Assembly (NCBI GenBank): GCA_012845835.1
Contig: JABAKD010000027.1
Location: 6,997,465-7,061,464 of the forward strand
Direction of reading: 5' to 3'
Length of the DNA stretch: 64,000 nt
Source of the DNA: Undaria pinnatifida
Lineage: Eukaryota > Sar > Phaeophyceae > Laminariales > Alariaceae
Part shown: positions 11,656 through 22,700 of the stretch, in pieces
How the letters are laid out: the number at the start of each line of letters is the position of its first letter
How positions within the stretch are numbered: the first letter of the stretch is position 1
Made by a program: the position numbers and the translations under genes
Notes under the pieces: generated by a model
Told to the model about the DNA's origin: nothing
Databases searched by the model: none
Seen by the model: the letters and a program-made list of their open reading frames with translations, nothing else

Positions 11656-12200
11656 GTGCCAATAATACTTAGACCAACCATTATGGGAAATTATTTTTGG
11701 GCCCTCAAAACTGAGATTTTGGCCGATCATACGCGATTTACTCGGCGGGACGCCCAAAATCACCTTCAGACTCTTCAGAATGCTCCCCATAGTTTTCCGA
11801 GAGCTTTCTCACGCACTTACCCGTTTATCCAGACACGTAGTTTGTCTGTTCGACCAATTTGCCACTTCTGAAGACCTCATGATTTTTAGCCAAATATCAT
11901 CAAAAATCCATTGTTCTTGGCCCCAGTTTTGAGCAACATTGCAAACTACTGAAAACTGATTTGTTGCGGCAAAATCAAAACGAGACCCTAGAGAAACGGA
12001 AAGCTGCTCCAGAAAGCTCTCGGAAAAACTACGTGATGGATCTTGAAATTGAAGAGTCTACAGGCGTTTTTAGTCGTTCCGCCGAGTAAATCGCGTATGA
12101 TCGATCAGCCAAAAATCTCAGTTCTGAGGGCCCAAAAATAATTTTCCGTAATAGTTGGTCTTACTTACACCCGGCTAATATTTGGCAGTAAGTGCCACCA
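11656..12200. mobile_element. 545-bp foldback element
   Basis: The left arm (11656-11760) and right arm (12079-12200) are inverted copies sharing GACCAAC..., ATTATTTTTGGGCCCTCA and CGCGATTTACTCGGCGG. Further in, GAGAGCTTTC and GAAAGCTCTC also face each other, so most of the element is one imperfect hairpin. It has no open frame. This fits a non-autonomous terminal-inverted-repeat transposon. Confidence 0.8.
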
Positions 12201-12434
12201 TCAACCACGTGGGAAAAAAGATGGTGGTACACGCGTCGTCTATCAAACGGTTACGTATTATTTCACCGTAGCGCGGTTGCTGCCCACCGATCAAATTGCC
12301 AAACCCATGCCCTTTGCTCTCAATCGTGTAAAATAAACAGACAAGAAAAAAAATACGGGAGAAACGTCGTCACTCACTCTGTACACATATACGGCATGTT
12401 ACTGACGAGTACAGCGGTGACGTGACACTCGTTT

Positions 12435-12740
12435 TTTCACCGATACTGCGTACGAGAAGTTGTCGCGTGTTTTGAGCATAAGCGGGAACCGAAAAAAACG
12501 GATTAAAAAAACGCACACGGCAAGGTCATTATCGTTCTTCAAATTGTGCTTGCACAGGTCTTAGGTGTGGCATTTCTGATACGCAAACAGCAAAAGATCA
12601 GTAACAAAAAAGTACCGAAATGACTGTAATGCCAGGTAAAGCGCAAAACTCGTACCAAGTATGCTGACAGCAGCGCGCCAAAGTCAACACAAACAAGAAA
12701 AAGCTGGTATGCCATGAATTTGTACAACTACCTGGTATGA
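12435..12740 (+). repeat. Outlying copy of the 15.6-16.6 kb repeat family
   Basis: The block GTTGTCGCGTGTTTTGAGC...GGGAACCGAAAAAAACGG...AACGCACACGG matches units at 15.6-16.5 kb. Confidence 0.6.
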
Positions 12741-12769
12741 TATATATATTAGACTGACCCCCGATTTCA

Positions 12770-12945
12770 CTTTTATATGTTTCTGGTGGAGGTATGAATT
12801 GCGTCAGCTGTGATATATTCGTGTACCACCTTGGGTTGTTTGTGTTTTTCCCTAGGGTATTTCTTCCTCAGCTCCAGAGTGACTGGACCCTGTCCTGTGA
12901 CCACGGACTTGATTATGCGAGTTAATGTGAGAACAATATATAAAA
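12770..12945 (+). repeat. Dispersed family A retroposon-like repeat
   Basis: The element runs from CGGGTT-free flank through GCGTCAGCTGTGATATAT and TGTGACCACGGACTTGATTA to GTTAATGTGAGAACAA. An inverted copy is at 20038-20215, and a 3' part at 26250-26300 runs into a (CAA)n tail. A simple-repeat tail at one end suggests a SINE-like retroposon. Confidence 0.75.
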
Positions 12946-12957
12946 AAAAAAAAAACA

Positions 12958-13165
12958 CTCCAGCTGTGAGATCGAAGATTTTGTCGAAACTCATCTTTGC
13001 AAGCTGTGTGATACTCCTCCGACCGCGCGTATTACGGGTTGAGTGTCCTCATTGAGGATATAGATCGGCGACTCCCCTTTGAACTAGCTACAGTGTAGTA
13101 GCTTGTACCGGGGTCAACAGGGTGATGCTAGTCAGTCTGTGCGCGGGAAATTTAAAACCCGTTTT
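12958..13165 (+). repeat. Hairpin-module element, one half
   Basis: The module at 12961-13005 is followed by the GATACTCC and CTCATTGAGGATATAGATCG blocks and by GGGGTCAACAGGGTGATG, ending near the would-be centre of the symmetric element seen complete at 24189-24618. Confidence 0.8.
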
Positions 13166-13169
13166 TGAG

Positions 13170-13735
13170 GGGGCAAAATCTGACAGCTGTGGAAGGAAAT
13201 GCATCAGTTTATCAAGTGAATCCTGTAAGTCGAATAACCGGTGAGGGGAGGGCGGAGTTTTTAGGGACGCGGGGGGCTGGTTTTGGTCAAAAAGAAGCGG
13301 GGGTGGGGGTGGGGAGGGGGGGGGGAACGGGTGGGGCAGCTCAATTTGTGCGTGGAAACTATAAATCCTTCAAGGGGATAAATGTGACGGTTTTGGAAAG
13401 AATGCACCAGCTCATCATCGGGGGGGCGGGGGGCGGAGCGAGCGGGGCAGCTCAATCTGTGCGTGGAAACTAAACATCCTTTAAGGGGATAAACGTGGCG
13501 GTTTTGGAAAGAATGCACCACTTTATCATGTATATCCTGTAATTCGTACAACCAGTGAGTAGAGGGCGGCGTGTTCGAAGGGGTGGGGGTGGGGGGTGGG
13601 GAGGTGGGGGAGGGGGGGTGGGGGGGGGCGAAAGGGCTTTAGGTTGCATAGATGTAGGGGCTTGCTATACGCGTGGTGCTAGGTCTAGGCGATGGTGTGG
13701 GCGGTAAGCAAGGAGGGGGCGGAGGAGGGGTAGGA
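13170..13735 (+). repeat. 111-bp G-rich tandem repeat and G-tract region
   Basis: Units contain CAATTTGTGCGTGGAAACTA, TTCAAGGGGATAAATGTG and GGTTTTGGAAAGAATGCACC. Clear copies lie at about 13338 and 13449, with a partial unit at 13170. Long G-rich sequence follows to 13735. Confidence 0.75.
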
Positions 13736-13997
13736 ATAGCAGCAGCGGCATGGATGGCTCTGGAGATAATGAGGTGATATCCAGTGCGTGGAAGTGTTCA
13801 TTACTCTGGCGAATTTCAATATATATATACCAGGTACGTGAGCGTCGTGTTTGGAAAAGTAGAAAAACAACTCGAAAACATGGGGCGAAAAGAAAGACAC
13901 AGACACACGTGAGATACACACACACATTGCAAAAACCAGCAAGGTCATTGATTGCTTTGATTAGGCCATCCATCCATGCATTCGACGGTAGGTAGTC

Positions 13998-14470
13998 GCG
14001 AGTCGACGAGGAAAGAAAGTGCCCGTGCCGTTCTCGCGATAAAAATGAATGGGCACGTACCGTACGTAGTGGGGAGAGAGAGGAGAGAAGAGCGTGCTTA
14101 GCTATTAATAGCAGAGATACACATTATAGTGTATTTTCAGCCATTCAACCCCGGTGACGTCAGTAGGGGACAGTCATCGGTATATTACATTTCCTATGGG
14201 TAACGGTTACGGCTACGGTTAGTTCCATCAATGGAAAAAAACACAATAATGTATCATAGGACACCCTTGACTCGTAGCCCCTTTAGAGCCTCAAAATCCC
14301 TCTCTATACTAACTTCAAGTAAATTTGTCCTTAAATAAGGTGTCCCTCCCTATACCAACTTCAAGTAAATGTGTCCTTAAAAAGGGTTTCCAGTTGTAAA
14401 GGCATTAATGACTTCGGATCTGAGTTGTTACAGCTGGGGTGGGAAAAGGAGACGGGAAAAGTGCGAAGAC
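13998..14470 (+). repeat. Cluster of repeats F, G and H
   Basis: Family F is at 13998-14095. Family G (GATACACATTAT...GGTTACGGCTACGGTTA) is at 14115-14255, with a relative at 41110-41280. Two family H pieces are at 14285-14400. Confidence 0.6.
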
Positions 14471-14743
14471 AATCGATGGCATGAGCAAAAAAAAAACAAA
14501 AAAATGCCAGCCGCAATGACTACAAGGGTATAAAAACACATGCAAGCCAGCAGCACACCAGGAAACATACATGGTAGAAAGGAAGAGCGAAGAGAATTAA
14601 GAAAGAAGAGAAAAGCAACAAGGGAATAAACTGGAACGAAAAAGGGAGCAGGAATGCAGGGGGGAGGGAGAGAGGCACCCAGGAAGAACAAGAATTGAGC
14701 CGAACAACACGGCACGACAAACAAGAAAGGAAGGCAAAACAGA

Positions 14744-14845
14744 CAGCCAGCAACTCAGCAGCACAGCAAAGAAAGGCATCAATCGATCCAGCAGCAGCCA
14801 GCAACTCAGCAGTACAGCAAAGGAAGGCATCAATCGATCAAGCGC
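14744..14845 (+). repeat. About 50-bp tandem duplication
   Basis: Two nearly identical copies of AGCCAGCAACTCAGCAG(C/T)A followed by GGCATCAATCGATC. Confidence 0.85.
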
Positions 14846-14970
14846 TTGTACTACGTAGCGTAAGCGTTCTAGATGGGTTCCCACACGATACTCGGGTTAC
14901 AGACCTAGGCTCGGCAAAACGGAAACTGTCTACTCCCGTGTCGACAGCAAAAAATATATTTTAGTTTCAG

Positions 14971-15540
14971 TTACCCATTAAACGGCGGAGACGCCGTACA
15001 GGATGATAGATGGGTTCGCCTCCTCGAGAATACGCTCACCAACAACGCGGCTTGAGCAAACCGTACCAGAGAACGAACAGGACCAGCCAGCCCACAGCGA
15101 TTGGAGACCGTCCTTCGCTTGTAAACGACGAGAAGAGTGGTGAACAGCGTCCTGTCGTCGACGCCAAAATGTGGGTTCGGCAACCCCGGTTCGACTCGCG
15201 ACTTGCAGCAACTTCTCCCTTCCATATGATAGCGTGTAGGACACGCCAGGTTGGGGCAAGGTTCGACCGCGAACCAAGCGAGGGCAAACGATAGAAGTGC
15301 CTTGAGGCGAACGAGAGTTGCTTCTACGCCAGGCAAGACGAGAGTCGGCAGCGATCATTTGTTGGCGGGAAACGAAATTGCCTGTCTCTCTTGTCACCAG
15401 AATCTACGGAGACTCCACGACCACTGTTATGAATAGTACAAGACACGACATCCAACACCTCTGGAACGGCCACCGTTCACACAAATCTTCACGAGAAGAT
15501 ATTACTTACCACGGTAGATAGAAAGTACCTGACTTACGAA
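14971..15540. other. Higher-complexity stretch without a recognised gene
   Basis: Base composition is less repetitive than the flanks, and several overlapping open frames exist on both strands, but none shows a family motif I recognise. The GGGTTCGGCAACCCCGGTTC segment is compatible with a retroelement or LTR remnant. This cannot be decided from sequence alone. Confidence 0.3.
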
Positions 15541-15599
15541 CCACAAAGTCACTCTAAAAAACCCCGGCAAGCCTGAAACTCGCATACAGCAGAAAGCAA

Positions 15600-16570
15600 A
15601 ACTATGGCTCATAAAAGAAGTGCTGGTACGCCTTTATCATGTGTGCGAGAGTACACGAGTACCGGGTATACGTATAGGTGTCGCGATTTTTAGCGTACAA
15701 AAAAAACAACAAACCGTGGCTGAACGCAAATGACGATGTCATCAATCTTGAAAACGTACGTTCATGCCGAGTAACGCCGCAAGCGGGGAAGCCGCGACTC
15801 ATAAAAAAGTAAAAAAGTACTGGTACATACAGCATGGCGGGTAAAGTACGCATACCTATACATACATACATACATGCATACATAAATCAGTACAGCAGCA
15901 AAGTCAACACTAAAAAAACATCAGTGGCATGCCAGGTATGCTCGCATGCATCACTTGAATGAGCACAATGAACACCATGTACGTATGTACGGAGTATAAT
16001 ATATATGTGCATTTGTCGCGTCGTTGAGCGCAGAGGGAGACCGAACACGAACCGATGAAGCGTACAGGTATGCCGGATAAAGCAGTAAAGCCGCGAAAGG
16101 TAAAATCATTACTCACATAGAAAGTACCGGTATGGCATGAATCACCCACCCGCATACAGCCAATATCATTACTCACAAAACAGCACTCGTATCATAGACA
16201 GTTATAAAAAAGAAAGGGTATGCTGGATGCTGAGCAACACCCGCACATAGCCGAAGTAATCCCTCTTAGAAAGCACCTGCATGCATGTATAGTTTGTGTG
16301 AGTACATGGAACACCAGGTATGTGAATTTGTCGCGTTTTTGGCCGTAAAAAGAAACCGAAAAAAGAACGGGTAAAAACGCAGACGGAAAGGTGACCTCTC
16401 GAGAGCGTACTGGTTTTGTATGACCGGTAAAAGCCACAAGCGGTAAAACTATCCTTCGAAAAAAGGTACCTGGCTGGTACTGCTGTACTGGCACGTCAAG
16501 TCTAACCGCCTACGTGAAATAAAACAGCAAAGCAAAAGCATAACTCATCATAATCAAGTACTGGCATAAG
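15600..16570. repeat. Diverged tandem array, roughly 330-bp units
   Basis: Repeated blocks are TTGTCGCGTTTTTGGC followed by GAAACCGAAAAAA, AAAGTACCGGTATGGCATGA-like strings and GCCGCAAGCGG. At least three units are visible, and one outlier is at 12435. It lies downstream of CDC20. Confidence 0.65.
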
Positions 16571-17359
16571 GATGTCGGCAAGAATCGCCGGTTCACCATT
16601 ATACATATCAGCACAAAAAAAAACGGGAAAAAAACGAAGGCACGTACGTACTCAGTACGTACATGCCACAGGTAAAAGAGGCGGCGGGGGAGGCTCAAGA
16701 TGGTCGTATCTAAAGACACACACCCATCGAGCCGGACCGCCTGTAACAATTTCTTCTTTATATTTGGGGGGGTGGCCAGATGCTCGCGGAAAAGCATCCA
16801 GCCGGAAAGCAGCTACAACACACCGCGCGCGCGCTACCTGCACAACAACACAGCGGATGGCAATCCAACGCGAAGCAAAACGAGAACGCCAACAGATCGG
16901 AAAACCCCCCGCACTCAGAATAACGCACGGAAAAAAAAACGCGAAAACCGCGCGCAAGAAACGCCAATACACTAATAACAAGCGGTCGGTCGCACGAGAA
17001 CAAGTGAATACAACGGGTACTCGTACAAAACACGAACAGATCGGAACCGCGGGGCACGAGTCTAATAAAAGTGCCCAGAAAAAAAAAAATACGGTCGGAG
17101 AAAGAAATATCGAGGTCCAAGGCGAAAGGCCTTCGCGGGCAAGCAACACATCGGCAATCCGCGCGGGTCACAAACGTATGTACAAGACGCGTCGCACACC
17201 AGATACCATACAACAGCAGCAGCAATAACAGCGACACTCGCACGCGTACTACCTCTGACACCGGCACCAAACGAGAACTAACGCACAAACAAAGAAATCG
17301 GGGCCGAAACAAGATCAACACACCCTTTGATAATACAGGCAGTGCCAACCGCGCAATAC

Positions 17360-18982
17360 TCACCTCAAGTGGAGGTGGCCAGACATCTTGCTGGGACGGC
17401 CTCCCCCCGCCGACCCCCCCTCGGTCTTGGAAGGGGGCGCGAAGACATCCCAGAAGCGAAGAGTCTCGTCGGCCGCCCCAGAGACCACCGTGCGCCCGTC
17501 GGGAGATGGCGCCGTGAACAGCACCCTCGAGGTGTGCCCGGTGAGCTCCTTCGTCTTCACCATGGACGGGTACTTCCACAAGCACAGCTGGTTCTCCGCG
17601 TACCCATGGCTCGACAGAAGCTCCTTCTCCGTCTTCGACCAGAGGAGGGACAACACCTGGGAGCCGGTGTCGATGCTGTTGAGCAGCAACCCCGTCTGCG
17701 CGTTCCAGGTCTTTATGCACCGGTCCGCCGTGCCCCCCCCGGTTGCCAGGGTGTTGCGCTCGAACGGGCACCACGCGAGCGCTTTCACGGCCGCCTGGTG
17801 CTCGGTCAGAGTAAACCTCGGCGCCGCGGTGGAAAACCGATCCTGCCCTACGGATGCATCCCAGAGGCAACAGGTGTTGTCGTTGCTTCCCGAGGCGAGG
17901 GTGCTCCCATCCGGAGACCAGCTGAGCCCGCAGACCTCCTGGGTGTGACCCCGGAGGGTCCCCACTGCGTGGCGGCGCGCTCGGAGATCGTGGTGCACCG
18001 CCGTGGTATCGCGAGATCCGGAGGTGACGATGTGCTCGTTCCAGGCAAGCGCTCCGACCCGCGCGCTGTGTCCATCCATTGTGCGAAGCTGGGTGAGGGT
18101 GGTAGCGTCCCAGAACTGAGTCTCCCCCGAGGCGGTGCCGACAGCAACGTGGGTCCCGCTCGCAATCCACGAGACGGCAGACACGTAGTCGTCCCCCTCG
18201 AGGGTCAGCAGCTCGGTGATGTCCCCGCTTTTCGCGTTCCAGAGGTACACGCACTGCCCCAGGGCAACAGCGAGGACGTCGTTGGATCCCCACGAGAGCA
18301 AGTTTAGGTAAAAATCGTCGCGGAGGTCGGGGGCGTCGAGGATGCGCACGGGAGCGGAGGGGATGTGCCGGGTGGGGCGGGCGGGAGGAAGCCCCGACCG
18401 GCCCTTGTTTTGCCTGTAGAGCACCTTGAGGCCGTTCTGGTAGCCTTGTTCCGGCTCGGGTGCCTTTTGGCGGAAAGAGAGGACCCGGTAGTTCTTGGAA
18501 GCTTCGGGGGCTCCTCCTAGCAGGTTGGTCTCGAGAGCTTCCTTGAATTCCGGCGCTGCGGACAAGGGGCCTCCCGATGAGCAGGATGCTGCCGAGCCAC
18601 CGTTGCCGCTGGAGCTGGCTCCCGCGGCATCGCTGTCGTTCTCCTTGCTCATGAGATAGCTGGACCTTTCCAAGCACATGGAGGAGCGGGTGGGGATGAA
18701 GCGATCTCTCCGTTCTCCTGCTGCCCCCCCGCTGGTGCCCAGGGTCGAGGGTGACGATGCGCAGACGGTGGTGGAAGAAGCGGGAGATGATGATGCTGCT
18801 GCGTCGTTCTGCTGCTGTTGTTGCTGCTGGAGCTGCTTGCGTTGCCACCGAGGCATGACGGAGGTGCTGAGCGGGGCGCTGAAGGATATGGAGGACTCGA
18901 AGTCTGCGATCTCGGTGGCGCGTGTGGCACCGCCCATCCGGTTGCTGCTGCTGTTGCTGTTGCTGATGCTGCTGATGTCCAT
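17360..18982 (-). CDS. CDC20: CDC20/fizzy, APC/C co-activator
   Basis: This 540-residue WD40 protein recruits mitotic substrates (cyclins, securin) to the anaphase-promoting complex in the nucleus and cytoplasm. Motifs seen are PRWQRK (44-49), a poly-Gln run (50-58), the C-box DRFIPTR (93-99), a KEN box (113-115), a KILR-like segment near 163-173, GYQNGLKVLY (180-189) and LDAPDLRDDFYLNLL (215-229). Seven WD40 blades follow to about residue 513. The PRWQRK and SKEN motifs and the blade wording (HSARVGALAWN, GHTQEVCGLSWSPDG) favour CDC20 over CDH1. The first ATG of the open frame is used. No intron interrupts it, unlike its neighbours. It ends HLHLR, so a Leu-Arg tail stands where the family has Ile-Arg. 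The stop overlaps a perfect donor (GAG/GTGAGT), so a further 3' exon is possible. It is divergent from TSR3. Confidence 0.97.
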   Translation of the reverse strand: MDISSISNSNSSSNRMGGATRATEIADFESSISFSAPLSTSVMPRWQRKQLQQQQQQQNDAAASSSPASSTTVCASSPSTLGTSGGAAGERRDRFIPTRSSMCLERSSYLMSKENDSDAAGASSSGNGGSAASCSSGGPLSAAPEFKEALETNLLGGAPEASKNYRVLSFRQKAPEPEQGYQNGLKVLYRQNKGRSGLPPARPTRHIPSAPVRILDAPDLRDDFYLNLLSWGSNDVLAVALGQCVYLWNAKSGDITELLTLEGDDYVSAVSWIASGTHVAVGTASGETQFWDATTLTQLRTMDGHSARVGALAWNEHIVTSGSRDTTAVHHDLRARRHAVGTLRGHTQEVCGLSWSPDGSTLASGSNDNTCCLWDASVGQDRFSTAAPRFTLTEHQAAVKALAWCPFERNTLATGGGTADRCIKTWNAQTGLLLNSIDTGSQVLSLLWSKTEKELLSSHGYAENQLCLWKYPSMVKTKELTGHTSRVLFTAPSPDGRTVVSGAADETLRFWDVFAPPSKTEGGSAGGGRPSKMSGHLHLR

Positions 18983-19237
18983 CGTGGTGGTGGTTGTGGC
19001 AGGCTGCTTGTTGCGTGAGCACGCCAGTCTCTCTCTTGTGGTTTGAGTTTATACTCGCTCTCTTTTGCCTTCCTATACGCGATTTGACTGCGGGTGATCG
19101 GGTGCAGGGGCGTCTGGGGTGTGGTAGATAGGAGGAGAGGGGCAAAAGAGGAGAGTGTGTGGGGTAGGGGAAACCAGCCGCGCGGAGAGGTCACTTGCGA
19201 TTGCCTCTCGAAAAAGAAGAAAGAGACCGTTTGTATT

Positions 19238-19248
19238 TTTGGCGCCAA
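19238..19248. promoter_or_regulatory. Palindromic E2F/DP-type site
   Basis: TTTGGCGCCAA matches the E2F consensus TTTSSCGC on both strands. It sits 256 bp from the CDC20 ATG and 165 bp from the TSR3 ATG. E2F control fits a cell-cycle gene such as CDC20. Binding is inferred. Confidence 0.55.
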
Positions 19249-19256
19249 GCCCTGTG

Positions 19257-19261
19257 ATTGG
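19257..19261 (-). promoter_or_regulatory. Inverted CCAAT box
   Basis: ATTGG lies 8 bp beyond the E2F-type site. CCAAT boxes (NF-Y sites) near E2F sites are common in mitotic-gene promoters. The match is short and could occur by chance. Confidence 0.35.
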
Positions 19262-19412
19262 CCCAATAACCCCCCGCAGGGGATGATAACAAATTGTTTC
19301 CTGTCTAAATAATGCGCTAAATAGTTTCTGGTACACCCTCAGGAGCCTCTCTACTCTCGCGTAAGCCATCACGCAGCACTAGCACGGAAGCAGCGTTTAC
19401 GTAGCACCTAAC

Positions 19413-19722
19413 ATGGAACGCGACCGACCACTCAAGGGAAAGGGTGGAGGAAAGAGGGGTAAGGGCAAGGGTCGTGGTAGTTCCAGCGGTGGCGGCGGTG
19501 GCCGCGGTGGAGGCAGGCCAAAGGCGCAACATCACCATCCGCCGCACGACGGCCGAAGGCACGGAGCGCGCGAGATGATCGCGAGCGAGCGAGAGGCTGA
19601 GGGCTCGGGTGCGGTCGGCCGCGGGGCAGAGGGAAGGCGGTCGATAGGCGTCAGTCTCCGCATGTGGGACTTCGAGCAGTGCGATGTGAAGCGATGTACG
19701 GGCCGCAAACTATGCCGGCTTG
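19413..19722 (+). CDS. TSR3: TSR3 exon 1
   Basis: It encodes a Gly/Lys/Arg-rich leader of about 80 residues and then [19 protein letters not shown]. It ends in phase 1 (CTT G) at a perfect GTGAGT donor. The ATG is the first in frame. Confidence 0.95.
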
Positions 19723-22700
19723 GTGAGTGCAAAATTACAGCTGCTGCAGGTAGCTGTTGCACTTGCTGACTGCTGTTGACACTACACAAACTGAACTTCG
19801 AACGCAGCACGCGGCACCGGTCGTATGATGATGACCCCGACCAGCGGGCAACCACGTGTTGCCCATTCCCGAACCCCCCCTTGAGCCTTTAGAAGCTGTA
19901 GAACACGCGCGACCGACATGTGTATCGCTTGCAAAACCATCTATTTTATGTTGCTTTCGTCACGACAATACACCGTGCAGCAGCAAATGCCACGCTGCAG
20001 CAGCAGTGTTGTAGCGGTTTGACAAGAAGTTGTTGTTGTTGTTCTCACATTAACTCGCATAATCAAGTCCGTGGTCACAGGACAGGCTATAGTCACTCTG
20101 GAGCTGAGGAATACCCCAGGGAAAAACACAAACAACCCAAGGTGGTACACGCATATATCACAGCTGACGCTATTCCTGCCTCCACCGGAAACATATAAAA
20201 GTGAAATCGGGAGTCGGTCTACGATGTGCCAGGTCAATAACCGGTGCATACGTCTCATTACTCGCGCCTGGAGAAACCGACTACAACCGCTTGCCACCCA
20301 AGAAAGACTACCACGTACGAAGTATATATTACACGTAGTATCTATCACTACGCATACGCACGACAGACGCAAGTCAATTGGAAACAATACATGTTTCGTC
20401 AAGTGCTTTTTGGTGTAAAGAGGAGAAGTTTTTTGTCACACATGACTGGTGACTCGCTGCGCGAGAAGGCACTTGGCGATCGTCGGAAGTGGCGGAATGT
20501 TTTATCACATTTGACCGCGCGAGAAGTCACTTGACGATGGTCGGGAGTGGCGGAATGTTTTGTCACACTTGACTGGTGGAATGTCCATCGCTACAGACGT
20601 GGTTCGCTTGACCAAACTTAGTTTACGTTGTAGACCCCCTGCAATCCATGGCCACTACTGTGAACGTCCCGAGGCCAAAGCCCTCTCCAACCGTCGGGGG
20701 CGTCATACGCTTCCCGTGCGTCCCATAGGGTGGCGTACGCCACTCTTCTCCCCCGCGTGTCGATGGTTACTGTCGCTGGCGCTTTTCGGCGCAGTTCCGC
20801 GAGCGCGTTGATGGCGTCCATTGGGGGGTGGAAGGCGTCCTTCATGAAATCGCGGGCGGCGCCTCTGTCGCGCAATACAGCACTCGGCAAGACTATGAAT
20901 AGGCCCCCAAGAGTTTTACCCCTAGATACAGCGGTGTACCCCTGGCCCTGGGCGAAGAATCCTCTACTCGGAATCCACACGGCAACCCGCTCGAACCCAA
21001 CACCCTGTACCCTATGTATGGTCATACAAGCGGCGACCATGAGCGGCCACTGTTTCACTATGTACGCTCCGCTGACGGCAACTCCCCTGCAGAACGGCGG
21101 TCACGTGAAGCACGATGAAGTTGGCGATTTCATTTTTGAGGCGGAGAATGTCGCCGAGAGGATGCTCGTATTTAGTCCCCTGTAAAGGTAACAGCAGAAT
21201 TCGGCGGGCAAGGCCGCATGGTGTGAGGACAATGTGCGCATGGGTTACGTTGTACGCAGGTGTAGGATGTAACGTGCTGAAAGACAAGAACCATTGTTAG
21301 AGGACGCCCAGACGTAGCTGGAGACGCCTACACACATAGGACATGACGCATAAACAGGCGACGGAAGGGATTTGCACCCCAGGAACGCCGGTGGAAGGTG
21401 AGGTAGTATGGCGGGTTCGAACAGTTTCGAACACGCACGCGTACGCTACAAACGCAAGCACAGGACGCACACACGTAGCTGGAGACGCCTACATACATAG
21501 GAGATGATGGATACACAGGTGACGGAACGCATTTGCACCGCAGGAACGCTGGTGGAAGGTGAGGTAGTAGACTTTAGCAGGTTCGAAGACGTACGGGTAT
21601 GCTACAAACGCAAACACACGGGAGTACTGCTGCGCTACACATGTACGTACTCTACACACGCGGCGAGAGCGGTGTGCACGCCGCTGTACATACAAACACA
21701 GCTGTGACCATGCTGAGTGCGTAGCGTATAAGCAATGCCGTGTACATACCTGTCCCAAGAAGGTGCAGTTCCCGTTGAGCAGAGAGTGCCAGCCGCAGTT
21801 GCCATCCCCCCTGCACGGAACAGTGCGAGTGTTCCGGCGCTGTAGAACGAGGCCATTCGGGCAGTGCAATTGCTGAATGGATTGTTGTTGCCCTCGCAAG
21901 GCGGAAGGATGTAGGACGAACTCCAAGCGATGAGGCAGAGAGAGCCCTGCAAATGTGTATTGGAACAGTTGGTCTCCCCAGTCGTCAAGATACCGCTCTG
22001 CTGTAAGGACGTTCCGCTGCATGTTGTGCAGAGATTCAAACGCAGCACCAGGTGGTGGTACGCCGTGACGTTTGAAGAGGGCGAAGAACACGCAGCCGCA
22101 GAGGAGCGTAGAACGAGCGAAGGGGCTCATAGCAGACACCCACAGCACGCTCCGGAGACCACCAGCGCTGGGTTGGCAGGCCAGCCGAAGGGTACTTGTA
22201 TGCTACTACTAGCAGTGTAGAGTGTGTTGGTGTTCGTGTGTGTGTCCCAAAATGCACCCACGAGGTGGTTGTTTGCGTGCGAGGGTGTAGTTCGTCACGC
22301 CGTTTGATTTGAATCGCAGCCGCTTGAATTTTATGGTTTTGTAAGGACGAGGAGGGTATTTTGGGAAGGGATTTTTTTGTCCGCAGCCCAGGGCACAACG
22401 AAGTGAAATGTTTGTGTGTTGTGTTTTTTTTTTTTGTTGTCCCGCATCGTGATGTAGCAGGATCGAACAGCAGAGGCGCAAACGTTCAAGCGCATGCACC
22501 ACCAGCGCTGGGTTGGCAGGCCAGCCGAAGGGTGCTTGTATGCTACTACTAGCAGTGTAGAGTGTGTTGGTGTTTGTGTGTGTCCCAAAATGCACCCACG
22601 AGGTGGTTGTTTGCGTGCGAGGGTGTAGTTCGTCACGCCGTTTGATTTGAATCGCATCCGTTTGAATTTTATGGTTTTGTAAGGACGAGGAGGGGTTTTT

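Larger units (their letters stand above)
18983..19412. promoter_or_regulatory. Divergent CDC20/TSR3 promoter region
   Basis: 430 bp separates the two start codons on opposite strands. The stretch contains an E2F-type palindrome (19238-19248) and an adjacent CCAAT box in inverted form (19257-19261). No clear TATA box was seen. Shared regulation is inferred from spacing only. Confidence 0.7.

Noticed and set aside
17327-18307. 326-codon open frame on the plus strand opposite CDC20
   Set aside because: It is an antisense shadow of the GC-rich WD40 coding sequence.
16758-19145. 795-codon open frame on the minus strand over CDC20
   Set aside because: It is a shadow of the CDC20 frame. The sequence is low-complexity and Arg/Pro/His-rich with no domain, while the overlapping frame is clearly CDC20.
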